A DNA stretch of 6,119 nt from an uncultured Coriobacteriaceae bacterium (GTDB lineage: Bacteria; Actinomycetota; Coriobacteriia; Coriobacteriales; UMGS124). Location: the NCBI GenBank assembly GCA_902783515.1, contig CACZRK010000042.1, positions 1-6,119 on the forward strand, written 5' to 3'. The notes beneath the pieces are model-generated. The model did no database searches. It saw only the letters and a program-made list of their open reading frames with translations, and had not been told where the DNA came from. The translations under genes and the position numbers were made by a program. Positions 1-6,119 of this stretch are shown in pieces. Each line of letters opens with the position of its first letter. Within the stretch, counting starts at the first letter, position 1.

Positions 1-182
1 ACCTGGATCGGATCCTCGCCGGTCTTCTCGCCGAGTTCGGCGATGGCGCCGTAGACGATGCGCTCGGCAAGGGACTTCTTGCCGTCCAGCATCACCTTGT
101 TGATGAGCTGCGTGACAAGACGGTTGTTGTACACGAAATCCGGCGCGATCTCACGACGGAAGTTTCCACCACGACGAGACAT
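1..182 (-). CDS. rpsG: Ribosomal protein S7, N-terminal 60 residues (runs off the window)
   Basis: S7 (uS7) is a primary 16S rRNA-binding protein that nucleates the head of the 30S subunit and lies near the E site and mRNA exit. The visible 60 residues begin MSRRGGNFRREIAPDFVYNN and continue with the family's conserved LVTQLINKVMLDGKKSLAE segment and a KTGEDPIQ segment, matching the start of bacterial S7. The C-terminal two-thirds lies beyond base 1. The ATG at 180-182 is chosen because a GAGGAG ribosome binding site sits 5 bases upstream (188-193). It follows rpsL by 75 bases on the same strand with no promoter seen between, so the two are probably cotranscribed as the start of a str-type operon (usually rpsL-rpsG-fusA-tuf). 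The gap holds a hairpin that may control S7 translation. The partial state is due only to the window edge. Confidence 0.97.
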   Translation of the reverse strand, partial: MSRRGGNFRREIAPDFVYNNRLVTQLINKVMLDGKKSLAERIVYGAIAELGEKTGEDPIQ

Positions 183-204
183 GTGCTCTCCTCATAAGGG
201 TCAG

Positions 205-233
205 CGTCGATCGTCAGCGAATGACGCTCGACG
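205..233 (-). promoter_or_regulatory. Hairpin in the rpsL-rpsG intercistronic mRNA
   Basis: On the coding strand, CGTCGAGCGTCA (222-233) and TGACGATCGACG (205-216) form a 12-position stem with a single internal G/A mismatch around the 5-base loop UUCGC. It lies between the rpsL stop (258-260) and the rpsG ribosome binding site (188-193), about 12 bases before the latter. No U-run follows, so it does not look like a terminator. In E. coli the S12-S7 intercistronic region is bound by S7 to repress its own translation and couple it to rpsL. The location fits a comparable control element, but that role is inferred, and the stem could instead protect mRNA or aid translational coupling. Confidence 0.6.
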
Positions 234-257
234 TACGAATGCGGCTGCGGGAAGTGC

Positions 258-632
258 CTAGTCCTTCGGGCGCTTGGCGCCGTAGCGGGAGCGCGCCTTG
301 CGGCGATTCTGGACGGCAGCGCAGTCGTAGGCGCCACGGATGATCTTGTAGCGCACGCCAGGCAGGTCGCGGACGCGGCCGCCGCGGATGAGCACGATCG
401 AGTGCTCCTGCAGGTTGTGACCCTCGCCGGGGATGTACGCGGTGGCCTCGATGCCGTTCACGAGACGCACACGGGCGACCTTGCGCAGAGCCGAGTTCGG
501 CTTCTTGGGGCTCGTCGTGTAGACGCGCGTGCAGACGGCGCGCTTCTGGGGGTTGCCCTTCAGAGCGGCGTTCTTGGACTTGGCGCTGACCTTCTTGCGT
601 CCCTGACGGACGAGCTGGTTGATCGTAGGCAA
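258..632 (-). CDS. rpsL: Ribosomal protein S12
   Basis: S12 (uS12) sits at the 30S decoding centre, where it helps monitor codon-anticodon pairing; it is the classical streptomycin-resistance locus. The product is 124 residues, the same as the E. coli protein, and is recognised by QKRAVCTRVYTTSPKKPNSALRK (about residues 29-51, split by family-specific residues), GEGHNLQEHS (69-78), DLPGVRY (89-95) and a basic C-terminus RSRYGAKRP. Lys43 and Lys44 of PKKPNS are present. Residue 88, usually Lys in GGRVKDLPGVRY, is Arg (codon CGC). Asp89 corresponds to the Asp that RimO methylthiolates in some bacteria. The start is TTG: it encodes the expected MPTINQL N-terminus, AAGGAG lies 7 bases upstream, and an in-frame TGA at 645-647 with no intervening ATG or GTG excludes a longer start. 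It has its own promoter and precedes rpsG. Confidence 0.98.
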   Translation of the reverse strand: MPTINQLVRQGRKKVSAKSKNAALKGNPQKRAVCTRVYTTSPKKPNSALRKVARVRLVNGIEATAYIPGEGHNLQEHSIVLIRGGRVRDLPGVRYKIIRGAYDCAAVQNRRKARSRYGAKRPKD

Positions 633-639
633 AGCTCTA

Positions 640-645
640 CTCCTT
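640..645 (-). promoter_or_regulatory. rpsL ribosome binding site supporting a TTG start
   Basis: AAGGAG lies 7 bases before the TTG start codon of rpsL. It decides the start: no ATG or GTG is available in frame between the upstream in-frame TGA (645-647) and TTG at 630-632. The longer string AAGGAGTAG also occurs before rpoC and at the end of rpoC. Confidence 0.85.
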
Positions 646-662
646 CAAGACTCGTTTCCTAT

Positions 663-699
663 TGCCTGGCCTGGGTGTGGGTAGGGTCCCAGCCAGGCA
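663..699 (-). promoter_or_regulatory. Leader hairpin in the rpsL mRNA
   Basis: On the coding strand TGCCTGGC (692-699) pairs perfectly with GCCAGGCA (663-670). The stem extends by TGGG (688-691) with CCCA (672-675), skipping one bulged G at 671, and closes a 12-base loop. The hairpin would occupy most of the roughly 70-base 5' leader predicted from the promoter at 709-737, ending about 18 bases before the AAGGAG site. What follows is AUAGGAAACGAG rather than a U-run, so it is not an obvious attenuator terminator. It could stabilise the message, hold the ribosome binding site open or bind a ribosomal protein; none of these is shown by sequence. Confidence 0.6.
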
Positions 700-708
700 C
701 GATGAAGC

Positions 709-737
709 AGACTACACGCCGCCGCGAGAATTGTCAA
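709..737 (-). promoter_or_regulatory. Promoter of rpsL-rpsG
   Basis: A perfect -35 hexamer TTGACA (732-737) and a -10 TAGTCT (709-714) are separated by exactly 17 bases. TAGTCT keeps the TAnnnT pattern typical of primary-sigma promoters in actinomycetes. Transcription would begin near 700-703, giving a leader of about 70 bases. The bases just upstream of the -35 are TTT-rich, and an A+T-rich patch lies further upstream at 757-783. This promoter, together with the terminator after rpoC, makes rpsL-rpsG a separate transcription unit. The start site itself is predicted only. Confidence 0.75.
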
Positions 738-756
738 AAAGCAACGCATCCGGGCG

Positions 757-783
757 TATCTATATCTCATATTCCAGATTCAT
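757..783 (-). promoter_or_regulatory. A+T-rich patch upstream of the rpsL promoter (possible UP-like element)
   Basis: About 20 of 27 bases are A or T in an otherwise very G+C-rich sequence; the coding strand reads like AATATGAGATATAGATA. It lies about 20-45 bases upstream of the -35 hexamer, a little farther than a classical UP element, which lies just upstream of the -35. A TATAGA inside it resembles a -10 but has no convincing -35 at 16-18 bases. Its function as an alphaCTD or activator target is inferred from composition and position alone. Confidence 0.3.
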
Positions 784-878
784 GCAGGTCATTACTGGCG
801 TTGGCGAACCGGTTACGTGATGATCTCACAGCCCGTGCGCCACCGTTCGCGCCTCTGCATAGCAAAACCACAGACGTC

Positions 879-918
879 GGGAGCGCGCCTCGCTGGCGCG
901 CCGAGACGCGTCGCTCCC
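879..918 (-). other. Second stem-loop in the rpoC-rpsL intergenic region
   Basis: GGGAGCG and CGCTCCC (879-885 and 912-918) form a perfect 7-bp outer stem. Inside it, CTCG/CGAG (889-892 and 901-904) add a second stem, with further G+C pairing possible between them. On the coding strand it lies just downstream of the proposed rpoBC terminator and is followed, about 12 bases on, by GGUUUUG. It could be a back-up terminator or a 3' stabilising structure. Very high G+C makes some pairing expected by chance, so confidence is limited. Apart from this and the flanking elements, I see no gene in 633-1025. Confidence 0.35.
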
Positions 919-936
919 CTGCCGACACCTCTCCCC

Positions 937-980
937 AAAACGACGAGCTGCCGCCCGTCAGGTACCTGACGGACGGCAGC
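937..980 (-). terminator. Rho-independent-type terminator of rpoBC
   Basis: The coding strand carries an inverted repeat with 17-base arms (964-980 and 947-963) centred on GGTACC. The only non-Watson-Crick position is U opposite G in the rpoBC transcript, so the stem is fully paired as RNA, whereas the opposite strand would have an A/C mismatch there. The stem is followed by UCGUCGUUUUGGGG, a short, interrupted U-tract at 937-946. It begins about 45 bases after the rpoC stop. The strength of the stem and the G-U orientation favour termination of minus-strand transcription; the weak U-tract is the main reservation. Confidence 0.75.
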
Positions 981-1025
981 CCCTCTCAAACCGCTCTGAG
1001 GTCGTGCGGCGCCAGCCGCGTCGGC

Positions 1026-5600
<4,575 letters not shown>

Positions 5601-5605
5601 TGCTG

Positions 5606-6119
<514 letters not shown>

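Noticed and set aside
659..700. Possible 13-codon leader ORF (GTG...TAG) in the rpsL leader
   Set aside because: It starts almost at the predicted transcription start with no ribosome binding site, and its codons coincide with the hairpin arms, which explain the sequence better. A leaderless peptide cannot be excluded but has no positive support.
757..770. TATAGA as the -10 of a second rpsL promoter
   Set aside because: No acceptable -35 hexamer at 16-18 bases upstream; the TTGACA/TAGTCT pair downstream is far better.
807..814. AACCGGTT palindrome as an operator
   Set aside because: Only 8 bases, no second copy seen, and too far from the promoter to argue for a specific regulator.

Overview
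The window is a conserved housekeeping block read entirely from the minus strand. In transcription order it holds the 3' end of rpoB (RNA polymerase beta), complete rpoC (beta'), a 393-base intergenic region, complete rpsL (ribosomal protein S12) and the 5' end of rpsG (ribosomal protein S7). High G+C, an actinobacterial-type charged insertion near the N-terminus of RpoC, close similarity of the RpoC core to actinobacterial homologues and the rpoBC-rpsL-rpsG order all suggest an actinomycetote. The unusual RpoC makes Coriobacteriia (Olsenella/Atopobium/Collinsella-like) my best guess. That lineage call rests on recall, not on a search.

Layout, right to left. rpoB ends at 5606 and rpoC starts with GTG at 5600; the last two sense codons of rpoB serve as the rpoC ribosome binding site. 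rpoC runs to 1026. About 45 bases past its stop is a strong 17-bp-arm hairpin followed by UUUU, a likely rho-independent terminator of rpoBC (937-980). A second stem-loop lies at 879-918. An A+T-rich patch (757-783) precedes a good sigma-70-type promoter (TTGACA, 17 bases, TAGTCT; 709-737). This promoter makes rpsL-rpsG, the start of a str-type operon, separately transcribed. The rpsL leader has a long hairpin (663-699), and rpsL starts with TTG at 632. A further 12-bp-arm hairpin lies between rpsL and rpsG, where E. coli S7 acts as translational repressor.

The standout feature is the end of RpoC. The conserved beta' core finishes near residue 1284, but the protein continues for about 240 residues. 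Within this extension, residues 1356-1412 align without gaps to the C-terminal domain of the RNA polymerase alpha subunit (alphaCTD), the module that reads UP elements. Several of the known DNA-contact residues are kept (R265, N268, G296, K298 and E302 in E. coli numbering). A strongly acidic tail follows, carrying short hydrophobic motifs, one of which (SLDELL) resembles a motif in the acidic tail of RpoB (SLDDLM). RpoC also has an extra stretch of about 24 residues right after the bridge helix and an altered GLPRV/ELFEAR region after the trigger loop. S12 carries arginine at position 88, a site where Lys-to-Arg is a known streptomycin-resistance change.

I see no mobile element, CRISPR array, tRNA or rRNA gene, and no credible plus-strand gene.
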